Below, piece after piece: positions 50,517 through 59,091 of a stretch of DNA of 64,000 nt. Position 1 is the first letter of the stretch. Every line of letters starts with the position of its first letter. This DNA is from Pseudomonas frederiksbergensis. Its GTDB lineage: Bacteria > Pseudomonadota > Gammaproteobacteria > Pseudomonadales > Pseudomonadaceae. The DNA is taken from NCBI RefSeq assembly GCF_003732665.1, contig NZ_MOBP01000015.1, positions 124,001 through 188,000 on the forward strand, read 5' to 3'. Both the position numbers and the translations under genes were made by a program. The notes beneath the pieces were generated by a model. The model was given only the letters and a program-made list of their open reading frames with translations, was not told the origin of the DNA and ran no database searches.

Positions 50517-51257
50517 TCAATCCATGAAGCCCTGAAGCTTCAACTCAATAGAGCGAGGGTTTTCACCTTCGGCGATCGACAGAATCCCTTCCAACAACAT
50601 TTCGCGATAACGCGACTGACGCAACGCGATGGACTTGAGCTTGGCCGCTACCGGCAGCAACACCAGGTTGGCACTGGCCACGCCGTAGATGGTCGCGACG
50701 AACGCCACGGCAATCCCGCTGCCCAGTTGCGACGGATCGGCGAGGTTGCCCATGACGTGGATCAGGCCCATGACGGCGCCGATGATGCCGATGGTCGGCG
50801 CGTAACCGCCCATGCTTTCGAAGACTTTGGCGGCCTCGATGTCGCGGCTTTCCTGGGTGTAGAAATCCACTTCCAGGATGCTGCGAATTGCTTCCGGCTC
50901 GGCGCCATCGACCAGCAGTTGCAGGCCTTTGCGCGAGTAGTTGTCCGGTTCGGCGTCGGCCACCCCTTCCAGACCGAGCAAGCCTTCCTTGCGGGCGGTC
51001 AGGCTCCAGTTCACGACGCGATCGACGCCACCAGCCAGATCCACACGGGGTGGAAACAGGATCCAGGCAAGGATCTGCATGGCGCGCTTGAACGCGCTCA
51101 TCGGCGATTGCAACAGCGCCGCACCGACGGTCCCACCAATGACGATCAACGCCGCCGGGCCGTTGGCCAGAGCGCCGAGGTGACCGCCTTCAAGGTAGTT
51201 GCCGCCAATGATGGCGACGAACGCCATGATGATCCCGATAAGGCTCAGTACATCCAT
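50517..51257 (-). CDS. motC: Flagellar stator protein MotC
   Basis: This 246-residue MotA/ExbB-type membrane protein has four helices, the large cytoplasmic loop with KRAMQILAWILFPPR, and PTIGIIGAVMGLIHVMGNL and GIAVAFVATIYGVASANLVLLP near the C terminus. It supplies torque with MotD. The ATG overlaps the cheB stop by one base (TGATG), which sets the start against one three codons upstream. Confidence 0.95.
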   Translation of the reverse strand: MDVLSLIGIIMAFVAIIGGNYLEGGHLGALANGPAALIVIGGTVGAALLQSPMSAFKRAMQILAWILFPPRVDLAGGVDRVVNWSLTARKEGLLGLEGVADAEPDNYSRKGLQLLVDGAEPEAIRSILEVDFYTQESRDIEAAKVFESMGGYAPTIGIIGAVMGLIHVMGNLADPSQLGSGIAVAFVATIYGVASANLVLLPVAAKLKSIALRQSRYREMLLEGILSIAEGENPRSIELKLQGFMD

Positions 51258-52384
51258 CAGATACAAGCCTCAACCAGGTGTTTGCCAATGTCGTCGAGGC
51301 TGTAAATCGCGTCGGCGAGATCGGCTTTGACGATGGCCATCGGCATGCCGTAGATCACGCAGCTGGCTTCATCCTGAGCCCAGATCGCGCTGCCGCCCTG
51401 CTTGAGCAGACGCGCGCCTTCGCGACCGTCGGCGCCCATGCCGGTCAACACCACCGCCAGAACTTTGTCACCGTAGGATTTGGCCGCCGAACCGAAGGTG
51501 ATGTCCACGCACGGTTTGTAGTTCAGACGCTCGTCGCCGGGCAGGATTTTCACCGCGCCACGGCCATCGATCATCATTTGCTTGCCACCCGGTGCCAGCA
51601 ACGCCAGGCCCGGACGCAGGATGTCGCCATCCTCGGCTTCCTTGACGTTGATGCGGCACAGCTTGTCCAGGCGTTCGGCGAAGGCCTTGGTGAAGGCCGC
51701 CGGCATGTGCTGGATCAACACGATTGGCGCCGGGAAGTTGGCCGGCAATTGGGTCAACACCCGTTGCAGGGCAACCGGGCCGCCGGTGGACGTACCGATG
51801 GCCACCAGTTTGTAGGCTTTGCGTTTCGGCGCGGGCGACGATGGGCTGGAAGCCGCTGGCGCACGGGTCGGCAACGCTGCCGGGGCCGGACGCGCAGGCG
51901 CCGTGCTGGCGTAGCTGCTGACGCTCGAAGGCGCTGGTGCCGGAGCAGCCACCGGGGCCGGTGCGGTGTAGGTATTGGCGCGACGGTTACTGCGCGAAAT
52001 GCTCAGGATCTTTTCGCACAGCAGTTGCTTGACCTTCTCCGGGTTGCGGGAGATGTCTTCGAAATTCTTCGGCAGGAAGTCCACCGCACCGGCGTCCAGC
52101 GCATCCAGGGTGACCCGGGCGCCTTCGTGCGTGAGCGAGGAGAACATCAAGACCGGGGTCGGGCAGCGCTGCATGATGTGCCGCACTGCCGTGATGCCAT
52201 CCATCATCGGCATCTCGTAGTCCATGGTGATCACGTCTGGCTTGAGGGCCAGGGCCTGATCGATCGCCTCTTTTCCGTTGGTCGCCGTACCGACAACCTG
52301 GATGTTCGGATCCGCTGAAAGAATTTCCGAGACGCGGCGGCGGAAAAACCCCGAATCGTCCACCACCAGGACTTTGACTACCAT
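51257..52384 (-). CDS. cheB: Chemotaxis methylesterase CheB
   Basis: This 375-residue protein demethylates chemoreceptors. It has an N-terminal receiver with Asp9-Asp10 and the phosphorylated Asp55 (VITMDYEMPMMDG), an Ala/Pro-rich linker at about 140-185, and a C-terminal esterase domain with AIGTSTGGPVALQ (Ser), IQHMP (His) and MGADGREG (Asp). The start was chosen at MVVKVLVVDDSG; the upstream extension is not conserved. Confidence 0.96.
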   Translation of the reverse strand: MVVKVLVVDDSGFFRRRVSEILSADPNIQVVGTATNGKEAIDQALALKPDVITMDYEMPMMDGITAVRHIMQRCPTPVLMFSSLTHEGARVTLDALDAGAVDFLPKNFEDISRNPEKVKQLLCEKILSISRSNRRANTYTAPAPVAAPAPAPSSVSSYASTAPARPAPAALPTRAPAASSPSSPAPKRKAYKLVAIGTSTGGPVALQRVLTQLPANFPAPIVLIQHMPAAFTKAFAERLDKLCRINVKEAEDGDILRPGLALLAPGGKQMMIDGRGAVKILPGDERLNYKPCVDITFGSAAKSYGDKVLAVVLTGMGADGREGARLLKQGGSAIWAQDEASCVIYGMPMAIVKADLADAIYSLDDIGKHLVEACI

Positions 52385-52433
52385 AAACACTCCGTTAGAC
52401 GCAGCGGGGCGTTGTCGCCCCGCTGCGGCAGAA

Positions 52434-54674
52434 TCAAATACGCCGTGCGGCGTAACGCTTGAGCATGCTCGGGACATCGAGAATCAGCGCGATGCGGCCG
52501 TCACCGGTGATGGTGGCGCCGGACATGCCCGGGGTTCCCTGGAGCATTTTGCCCAATGGCTTGATGACCACTTCTTCCTGGCCCACCAGTTGATCGACGA
52601 CAAAGCCGATCCGCTGGGTGCCCACCGAAAGGATCACCACATGGCCCTCGCGCTGCTCTTCATGAGCGGCGGAGCTGACCAGCCAGCGCTTGAGGTAGAA
52701 CAAGGGCAGCGCCTTGTCCCGCACGATCACCACTTCCTGACCGTCCACCACGTTGGTGCGCGACAGGTCGAGGTGGAAGATCTCGTTGACGTTCACCAGC
52801 GGGAACGCAAAGGCCTGGTTGCCGAGCATGACCATCAGCGTCGGCATGATCGCCAGGGTCAACGGGACCTTGATCACGATCTTCGAGCCTTTGCCCTTGG
52901 TCGAGTAGATATTGATGGTGCCGTTGAGCTGGGCGATCTTGGTTTTCACCACGTCCATGCCCACGCCACGACCCGACACATCGGAGATCTCGGTTTTGGT
53001 CGAGAAACCCGGGGCGAAGATCAGGTTGAAGCAATCCGACTCGCTGAGACGGTCCGCCGCATCCTTGTCCATCAAGCCTTTCTTGACCGCGATACCGCGC
53101 AGAACGTCAGCGTCCATGCCCTTGCCGTCATCGGAGATAGACAGCAGGATGTGGTCGCCTTCCTGTTCGGCGGACAGAATCACCTTGCCGCTGCGTGGCT
53201 TGCCCATCGCTTCGCGTTCGGTCGGCTCTTCGATACCGTGGTCGACCGAGTTGCGCACCAAGTGGACCAACGGGTCGGCCAGGGCCTCGACGAGGTTCTT
53301 GTCGAGGTCGGTTTCTTCGCCGACCAATTCCAGGTTGATCTCTTTCTTGAGCTGGCGAGCCAGGTCGCGAACCAGGCGCGGGAAGCGCCCGAAGACTTTC
53401 TTGATCGGTTGCATCCGGGTCTTCATGACCGCGGTTTGCAGGTCGGCCGTGACCACGTCGAGGTTCGACACAGCCTTGGACATGGCTTCGTCGCCGCTGT
53501 TGAGGCCCAGACGGACCAAGCGGTTACGCACCAGTACCAGTTCGCCCACCATGTTCATGATTTCGTCGAGACGCGCGGTATCAACCCGCACGGTGGTCTC
53601 GGCTTCACTGGCCGGTTTTTCCGCTGGCGGCGCAGAAGGCGCGGCGCGAGCCGGTGCCGCTGCTGCCGCCGGTTTCGGCGCTTCAGCTTTAGGTTCTGGC
53701 GCTTTGGCCGCAGGTTTCGCTGCCGGCGCGGGTGCCTTGGCGACGGGCGCTGTGACCACAGTGCCGGTGCCGACTTCGGTGAACTTGCCTTTGCCGTGCA
53801 ATTCGTCGAGCAGCGATTCGAACTCGTGATCGGAGATCAGATCGCCACCGGCCGCCTTAGCGGTGGGTGCAGCCGGGGCCGGTGCCGAAGCAATGGCCGA
53901 TTCCAGCGCATCAACGGCAAAGTTGCCCTTGCCGTGCAGCTGATCGAGCAGGGCTTCGAATTCGTCGTCGGTGATGTCCGAGCTGTCGCCGGCCGCTTTC
54001 GGGGCCTTGGCTGCCGGTGCCGCCGGGGCTGCCACGGCATCCACCGCGAACTGACCTTTACCGTGCAACTGATCGAGCAATGACTCGAACTCGGCATCGG
54101 TGATTTCGTCGCTGGCCGCCGCATTGCTGCTCGGCGCTGGCGCAGCCGCCGGGGCTTCGGCCTGGGCCTTGACGGCGTTCAGCGAGTCCAGCAGTTGTTC
54201 GAATTCGTTATCGGTGATGTCGCCCGATTCGCTCTCGGCGGCGGGTTCTTCCACTACGTCGGCAACCGGGGCTGCGTCGGCGGATTGCGGCTCGGCCAGA
54301 CGGGCCAAGGCTTCAAGCAATTCTGGAGTGGCGGCCGTGATCGGGCTGCGTTCGCGGACTTCGGTGAACATGCCGTTCACCGCATCCAGCGCTTCGAGAA
54401 CTACGTCCATCAGTTCCGAGTCGACGCGTCGTTCACCCTTGCGCAGGATGTCGAACACGTTCTCGGCGATGTGACAGCACTCCACCAGCTCATTGAGCTG
54501 GAGGAAGCCGGCGCCCCCTTTTACAGTGTGAAAACCGCGAAAAATTGCATTGAGCAAATCCGCATCATCCGGTCGACTTTCCAGCTCGACCAGTTGCTCG
54601 GACAGTTGCTCTAGAATCTCGCCGGCCTCAACCAGGAAATCCTGAAGGATCTCTTCATCGGCGCCGAAGCTCAT
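52434..54674 (-). CDS. cheA: Chemotaxis histidine kinase CheA
   Basis: This 746-residue kinase has an Hpt domain with His49 (FRGFHTVKGGAGF), and a long linker at 130-370 with four copies of an acidic ITDxEFExLLDxLHGKG-type peptide at about 151, 189, 231 and 278. These are followed by the dimerisation domain (TVRVDTARLDEIMNMVGELV), the ATPase domain (HLVRNSVDHGIE, SDDGKGMD, GRGVGMDVVKTKI) and a C-terminal CheW-like domain. The linker may serve for ParC/ParP or CheY docking. It is in the che operon with cheY, cheZ and cheB. Confidence 0.97.
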   Translation of the reverse strand: MSFGADEEILQDFLVEAGEILEQLSEQLVELESRPDDADLLNAIFRGFHTVKGGAGFLQLNELVECCHIAENVFDILRKGERRVDSELMDVVLEALDAVNGMFTEVRERSPITAATPELLEALARLAEPQSADAAPVADVVEEPAAESESGDITDNEFEQLLDSLNAVKAQAEAPAAAPAPSSNAAASDEITDAEFESLLDQLHGKGQFAVDAVAAPAAPAAKAPKAAGDSSDITDDEFEALLDQLHGKGNFAVDALESAIASAPAPAAPTAKAAGGDLISDHEFESLLDELHGKGKFTEVGTGTVVTAPVAKAPAPAAKPAAKAPEPKAEAPKPAAAAAPARAAPSAPPAEKPASEAETTVRVDTARLDEIMNMVGELVLVRNRLVRLGLNSGDEAMSKAVSNLDVVTADLQTAVMKTRMQPIKKVFGRFPRLVRDLARQLKKEINLELVGEETDLDKNLVEALADPLVHLVRNSVDHGIEEPTEREAMGKPRSGKVILSAEQEGDHILLSISDDGKGMDADVLRGIAVKKGLMDKDAADRLSESDCFNLIFAPGFSTKTEISDVSGRGVGMDVVKTKIAQLNGTINIYSTKGKGSKIVIKVPLTLAIMPTLMVMLGNQAFAFPLVNVNEIFHLDLSRTNVVDGQEVVIVRDKALPLFYLKRWLVSSAAHEEQREGHVVILSVGTQRIGFVVDQLVGQEEVVIKPLGKMLQGTPGMSGATITGDGRIALILDVPSMLKRYAARRI

Positions 54675-54710
54675 TAAGGGGGTGCTCCTAAGGTCTAAAA
54701 CCTAAAAAAC

Positions 54711-55499
54711 CTAAAATCCAAGACTGGATAACAAATCGTCCACATCGTCCTGACCGGACACAACATCTTCTCTTTTATCGGCATGAATCTGCGGACCTTC
54801 ACCCTGCGAGAGATGTTTTTGTGGATCTTTTTCAGCCAGCATCGCTTCACGGTCATGTTCGATACCCGCAAAGCGGTCTACCTGGCTGGCCATGAGCACG
54901 AGCTTGAGCAGGTTGCTTTCAACTTCGGTGACCAATTGGGTCACGCGCTTGATCACTTGACCGGTGAGGTCCTGGTAATCCTGGGCCAGCAGAATGTCGT
55001 TGAGGTTGCTCGACACCGTGCGATTGTCCGCGCTGCTGCGCGTCAGGAAACCGTCGACCCGGCGGGCCAGTTCGCGGAACTCTTCAGCCCCGACTTCGCG
55101 GCGCATGAAGCGTCCCCAGTCGGCGCTCAAGGCCTGGGCTTCGGTGCTCAGGCCATTGACCAGCGGCGTGGCGTTTTCCACCAGGTCCATGGTGCGGTTG
55201 GCTGCGGCCTCGGTCAGCTTGACCACATACCCCAGGCGCTCGGTAGCGTCCGTGATCTGCGAGACTTCCTCGGCTTGCGGCATGTTCGGGTCAATCTGGA
55301 AATTGACGATCGCGCTATGCAGCTCACGAGTGAGCTTGCCCACTTCCTGGTACAGGCCGCGGTCACGGGTCTGGTTGAGCTCATGGATCAGTTGCACAGC
55401 GTCGCCGAACCTGCCTTTTTCAAGGCTTTCGACCAGTTCGACCGCGTGTTTTTTCAGGGTCGACTCAAAATCGCCCTGTGAAGATTCGTTGTGGTCCAT
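54711..55499 (-). CDS. cheZ: CheY-P phosphatase CheZ
   Basis: This 262-residue helical protein dephosphorylates CheY-P. The catalytic motif LAQDYQDLTGQVIKRV holds the Asp and Gln of CheZ, and the C-terminal VSGQDDVDDLLSSLGF is the CheY-binding tail. It is followed by cheA after 36 bases and preceded by cheY. Confidence 0.95.
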   Translation of the reverse strand: MDHNESSQGDFESTLKKHAVELVESLEKGRFGDAVQLIHELNQTRDRGLYQEVGKLTRELHSAIVNFQIDPNMPQAEEVSQITDATERLGYVVKLTEAAANRTMDLVENATPLVNGLSTEAQALSADWGRFMRREVGAEEFRELARRVDGFLTRSSADNRTVSSNLNDILLAQDYQDLTGQVIKRVTQLVTEVESNLLKLVLMASQVDRFAGIEHDREAMLAEKDPQKHLSQGEGPQIHADKREDVVSGQDDVDDLLSSLGF

Positions 55500-55521
55500 A
55501 GCTCCCCCGTGGCGCAGTTAC

Positions 55522-55893
55522 TCAACCGATGCGTTCGAAAATCTTTTCGATTTTTTCTTTCAACGCCTGGGCCGTGAAGGGTTTGACCACATAGCCGTTA
55601 ACACCGGCCTGGGCCGCTTCGATGATCTGTTCGCGCTTGGCTTCAGCGGTCACCATCAGCACTGGCAAGTGCTTGAGTTTTTCATCGGCGCGCACGTGGC
55701 GCAGCAGGTCGATACCGGTCATGCCCGGCATGTTCCAGTCTGTTACCAGAAAGTCGATGCTGCCGCTGTTGAGGACCGGAATGGCAGTGGTGCCATCATC
55801 AGCCTCGACCGTGTTGGTGAACCCAAGGTCACGCAACAGGTTTTTAATGATCCGCCGCATCGTTGAGAAGTCATCAACGATGAGGATTTTCAT
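55522..55893 (-). CDS. cheY: Chemotaxis response regulator CheY
   Basis: This 123-residue single receiver domain signals to the flagellar motor switch. It has the acidic pair in MKILIVDDFSTMRRI, the phosphorylated Asp52 (FLVTDWNMPGMTG), Thr in VTAEAKR and the Lys in GYVVKPF. The start was placed at MKILIVDD; a TTG eight codons upstream keeps the frame open but adds nothing conserved. Confidence 0.97.
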   Translation of the reverse strand: MKILIVDDFSTMRRIIKNLLRDLGFTNTVEADDGTTAIPVLNSGSIDFLVTDWNMPGMTGIDLLRHVRADEKLKHLPVLMVTAEAKREQIIEAAQAGVNGYVVKPFTAQALKEKIEKIFERIG

Positions 55894-56061
55894 GTTCTTG
55901 TCCAATTCGACCTCCAAGCAGTCTTAAACGCGCCCAGCACCTGGACGCGCCATTTCAATCAATCCGGCAAAGCACTCAAATGACTGTCTGGAGCACAACA
56001 GATCGAGACCGCTGCAGTTCAACACCACACCAGCCTCGTTCGCAGTGTCCCCACACTGCCT

Positions 56062-56802
56062 TCAGCGCGCTCGCCACTCCCCCAAACGCCCCCGCAAACG
56101 GGCCGCGCACTGGCTGTGTAACTGGCTGACACGGGATTCGCTGACACCCAGGACCTCACCGATTTCCTTGAGGTTCAGCTCTTCGTCGTAGTACAGCGCC
56201 AACACCAGTCGCTCACGCTCCGGCAAATTGGCAATCGCGTCCGCCAATGCAGCCTGGAAGCGTTCATCTTCCAGATCGCGTGACGGCTCCAGATGAGCAC
56301 TGGCGCCATCCTCGTGCAGCCCTTCGTGTTCGCCGTCCTGCAACAGGTCGTCGAAACTGAACAGGCGGCTGCCCAAGGTATCGTTCAAAATCCCGTAATA
56401 ATCGTCGAGACTCAATTGGAGTTCGGCCGCAACCTCGTGATCTTTAGCATCACGGCCGGTTTTAGCTTCAATCGAGCGAATTGCGTCGCTGACCATGCGG
56501 GTATTGCGGTGGACCGAACGTGGTGCCCAGTCCCCCTTGCGTACTTCATCGAGCATCGCGCCACGGATTCGAATGCCCGCGTACGTCTCGAAACTCGCGC
56601 CTTTGCTGGCGTCGTATTTGGTCGACACTTCAAGCAGGCCAATCATCCCGGCCTGAATCAGATCTTCCACCTGAACACTGGCCGGCAAACGCGCCAGCAA
56701 GTGGTAAGCAATGCGTTTGACCAGTGGCGCGTAACGCTCGATCAGCTCGTACTGCGCATCACGTGCCGACTTCTTGTAGAGGTTGTAGCCACTGGCTGTC
56801 AT
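56062..56802 (-). CDS. fliA: Flagellar sigma factor FliA (sigma 28)
   Basis: This 246-residue sigma factor directs late flagellar and chemotaxis genes. Region 2 is at about 15-90 (YAPLVKRIAYHLLARLPASV, DLIQAGMIGLLEV), region 3 in the centre, and region 4 at the end (LPERERLVLALYYDEELNLKEIGEVLGVSESRVSQLHS). The ATG overlaps the fleN stop by four bases (ATGA). 168 bases separate it from cheY. Confidence 0.97.
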   Translation of the reverse strand: MTASGYNLYKKSARDAQYELIERYAPLVKRIAYHLLARLPASVQVEDLIQAGMIGLLEVSTKYDASKGASFETYAGIRIRGAMLDEVRKGDWAPRSVHRNTRMVSDAIRSIEAKTGRDAKDHEVAAELQLSLDDYYGILNDTLGSRLFSFDDLLQDGEHEGLHEDGASAHLEPSRDLEDERFQAALADAIANLPERERLVLALYYDEELNLKEIGEVLGVSESRVSQLHSQCAARLRGRLGEWRAR

Positions 56803-57629
56803 AGGACGGGTCCTGCGGTCTGTTGCACGAGACGCTCGACGAAAAATTCCAGGTGCCCGCGCGGGTTGGCCGGCAGCGGCCAGGTGTCGACTTTCTGCGC
56901 AATCGCCTTGAACGCCAGGGCGCACTTGGAGCGCGGGAAGGCTTCGTAGACGGCACGCTGCTTCTGCACGGCCTTGCGCACGCTTTCGTCGTAAGGCACG
57001 GCGCCGACGTATTGTAGGGCGACGTCGAGGAAGCGGTCCGTGACCTTGGTCAACTTGGCGAACAGGTTGCGACCTTCCTGCGGGCTCTGGGCCATGTTGG
57101 CCAGGACGCGGAAGCGGTTCATGCCGTAATCGCGGTTGAGCAATTTGATCAGGGCGTAGGCGTCGGTAATCGAGGTCGGCTCATCGCACACCACCAGCAA
57201 CACTTCTTGCGCGGCGCGGACAAAACTGACTACCGAGTCACCAATACCCGCAGCGGTGTCGATGACCAATACATCGAGGTTATCGCCGATATCGCTGAAG
57301 GCCTGGATCAGGCCGGCATGCTGGGCCGGGCTCAGATGAACCATGCTCTGGGTGCCGGACGCGGCCGGGACGATACGGATACCGCCAGGGCCTTGCAACA
57401 GAACGTCGCGCAGCTCGCAGCGGCCTTCGATCACGTCGGCCAGGGTACGTTTGGGAGTCAGTCCCAGCAGAACGTCGACGTTCGCCAGACCCAGGTCGGC
57501 GTCCAGCAGCATGACGCGTCGGCCAAGCTCTGCTAGAGCCAGGGACAAGTTCACTGACACGTTAGTCTTCCCGACGCCACCTTTGCCGCCGGTCACCGCG
57601 ATCACCTGTACGGGATGCATGCTGCCCAT
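56799..57629 (-). CDS. fleN: Flagellar number regulator FleN (FlhG)
   Basis: This 276-residue MinD-like ATPase limits flagella to one per pole by antagonising FleQ. It has VTGGKGGVGKTNVSVNL (Walker A), MLLDADLGLANVDVLLG, and VLVIDTAAGIGDSVVSF (Walker B). A MHPVQ start three codons later is also possible. It follows flhF after 116 bases and is coupled to fliA. Confidence 0.96.
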   Translation of the reverse strand: MGSMHPVQVIAVTGGKGGVGKTNVSVNLSLALAELGRRVMLLDADLGLANVDVLLGLTPKRTLADVIEGRCELRDVLLQGPGGIRIVPAASGTQSMVHLSPAQHAGLIQAFSDIGDNLDVLVIDTAAGIGDSVVSFVRAAQEVLLVVCDEPTSITDAYALIKLLNRDYGMNRFRVLANMAQSPQEGRNLFAKLTKVTDRFLDVALQYVGAVPYDESVRKAVQKQRAVYEAFPRSKCALAFKAIAQKVDTWPLPANPRGHLEFFVERLVQQTAGPVL

Positions 57630-57745
57630 GTTATTTCTTTACCTTGTCTTGCATAGACGGAGGCCACATTACTGGCTGCGCGTTCATTAACTGAACAATG
57701 CATGGCAGACCATCGATGTAGGTACAAAAACTGTTCATTAGTACC

Positions 57746-59080
57746 TCAGCCAACCTGCTTGGTCGGGCTGTGGTAAATATCAGCGAACATGTCAGCCATG
57801 GCTTCTTCGCTGGGTTCTTCCTGCATTTGCACGCTGACCGCGCGACTGACCAACTGGTGACGCCGCGGCAGATGCAAATCATCTGGAATGCGCGGGCCAT
57901 CGGTGAGGTAAGCCACCGGCAATTCATGACTGATGGCCAGGCTCAACACCTCGCCCAGACTCGCCGTTTCATCCAGTTTAGTCAGGATGCAGCCGGCCAG
58001 CCCACACCGCTTGTAACTGTGATAAGCGGCGGTTAGAACCTGTTTCTGGCTGGTGGTTGCCAGGACCAGATAATTTTTCGATCGGATCCCGCGACCGGCC
58101 AGGCTTTCGAGCTGCATGCGCAGGGCCGGGTCACTGGCCTGAAGGCCGGCGGTATCGATCAGAATCACGCGTTTGCGCAGCAACGGATCCAGCGCCTGCA
58201 CCAGGGACTGGCCCGGATCGACGTGGGTCACCGACACGTTAAGAATGCGACCCAACGTTTTCAATTGTTCCTGAGCGCCAATACGGTAGCTGTCCATGCT
58301 CACCAGCGCGATGTTCTGCGCGCCGTACTTGAGCACGTAACGGGCCGCGAGCTTGGCCAGGGTGGTGGTCTTGCCCATGCCGGCGGGGCCGACCATGGCA
58401 ATCACGCCGCCCTCTTCCAGTGGTTCGACTTCCGGTGTGGCAATCATCCGCGCCAGGTGCGCCAGCAACATGCGCCAGGCCTGACGGGGTTCTTCAATAT
58501 CGGTAATCAGCGCCAGCAGGTCCCGGGACAACGGGCCGGACAAGCCGATGCGTTGCAGGCGACGCCACAGGTTGGCCTGGGCCGGACGGCTGCCTTGCAG
58601 CTGATTCCAGGCCAGGGAGCCGAGCTGCACTTCCATCAGTTCGCGCAGGCTGTTGAGCTCGAAGCGCATCGAATCGAAAGCCCGCGGATCAACACCGCCG
58701 GCGGCAGGCGCTGGGGCCGGCGCTGCACGACGAGGTTCGCTATAAGTCGGTTCGATCAGCGGCTCGGCGGCGGTCAACGGCAGGCCGGCGAACAACTGGC
58801 GATTGGTAGTCTTGTCTCCGTCGGTTTCGCCTTCGCCGCGCAGGCTCAGTTCGGCCTGGGCGGTGACGATACGCGACTGGGTCTTGCGCAGCTCATCCTC
58901 GAGTTCCATGTTCGGAACGCGCGGGGCCAGCGCCGACAGTTTGTAATCCAGGGCAGCCGTCAGCTCGACACCGCCGGCGATCCGGCGGTTGCCAATAATG
59001 GCCGCGTCAGCGCCCAGCTCATCACGAACCAGTTTCATGGCCTGACGCATATCGGCGGCGAAAAAACGCTTAACTTGCAT
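57746..59080 (-). CDS. flhF: Flagellar SRP-like GTPase FlhF
   Basis: This 444-residue SRP-family GTPase places the flagellum at the pole. It has an N-terminal B domain (MQVKRFFAADMRQAMKLVRDELGADAAI), N domain, and G domain with MVGPAGMGKTTTLAKLAARY (G1), DSYRIGAQEQL, VILIDTAGLQASD (G3) and LTKLDETASLGEVL (G4). The start is 11 bases after the flhA stop. Confidence 0.97.
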   Translation of the reverse strand: MQVKRFFAADMRQAMKLVRDELGADAAIIGNRRIAGGVELTAALDYKLSALAPRVPNMELEDELRKTQSRIVTAQAELSLRGEGETDGDKTTNRQLFAGLPLTAAEPLIEPTYSEPRRAAPAPAPAAGGVDPRAFDSMRFELNSLRELMEVQLGSLAWNQLQGSRPAQANLWRRLQRIGLSGPLSRDLLALITDIEEPRQAWRMLLAHLARMIATPEVEPLEEGGVIAMVGPAGMGKTTTLAKLAARYVLKYGAQNIALVSMDSYRIGAQEQLKTLGRILNVSVTHVDPGQSLVQALDPLLRKRVILIDTAGLQASDPALRMQLESLAGRGIRSKNYLVLATTSQKQVLTAAYHSYKRCGLAGCILTKLDETASLGEVLSLAISHELPVAYLTDGPRIPDDLHLPRRHQLVSRAVSVQMQEEPSEEAMADMFADIYHSPTKQVG

Positions 59081-59091
59081 AAACCACTACC

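Noticed and set aside
52278..54083. 601-codon + strand open frame opposite cheA
   Set aside because: Mirror frame of cheA; its Arg/Gly-rich repeats simply reflect the Ala/Pro linker on the coding strand.
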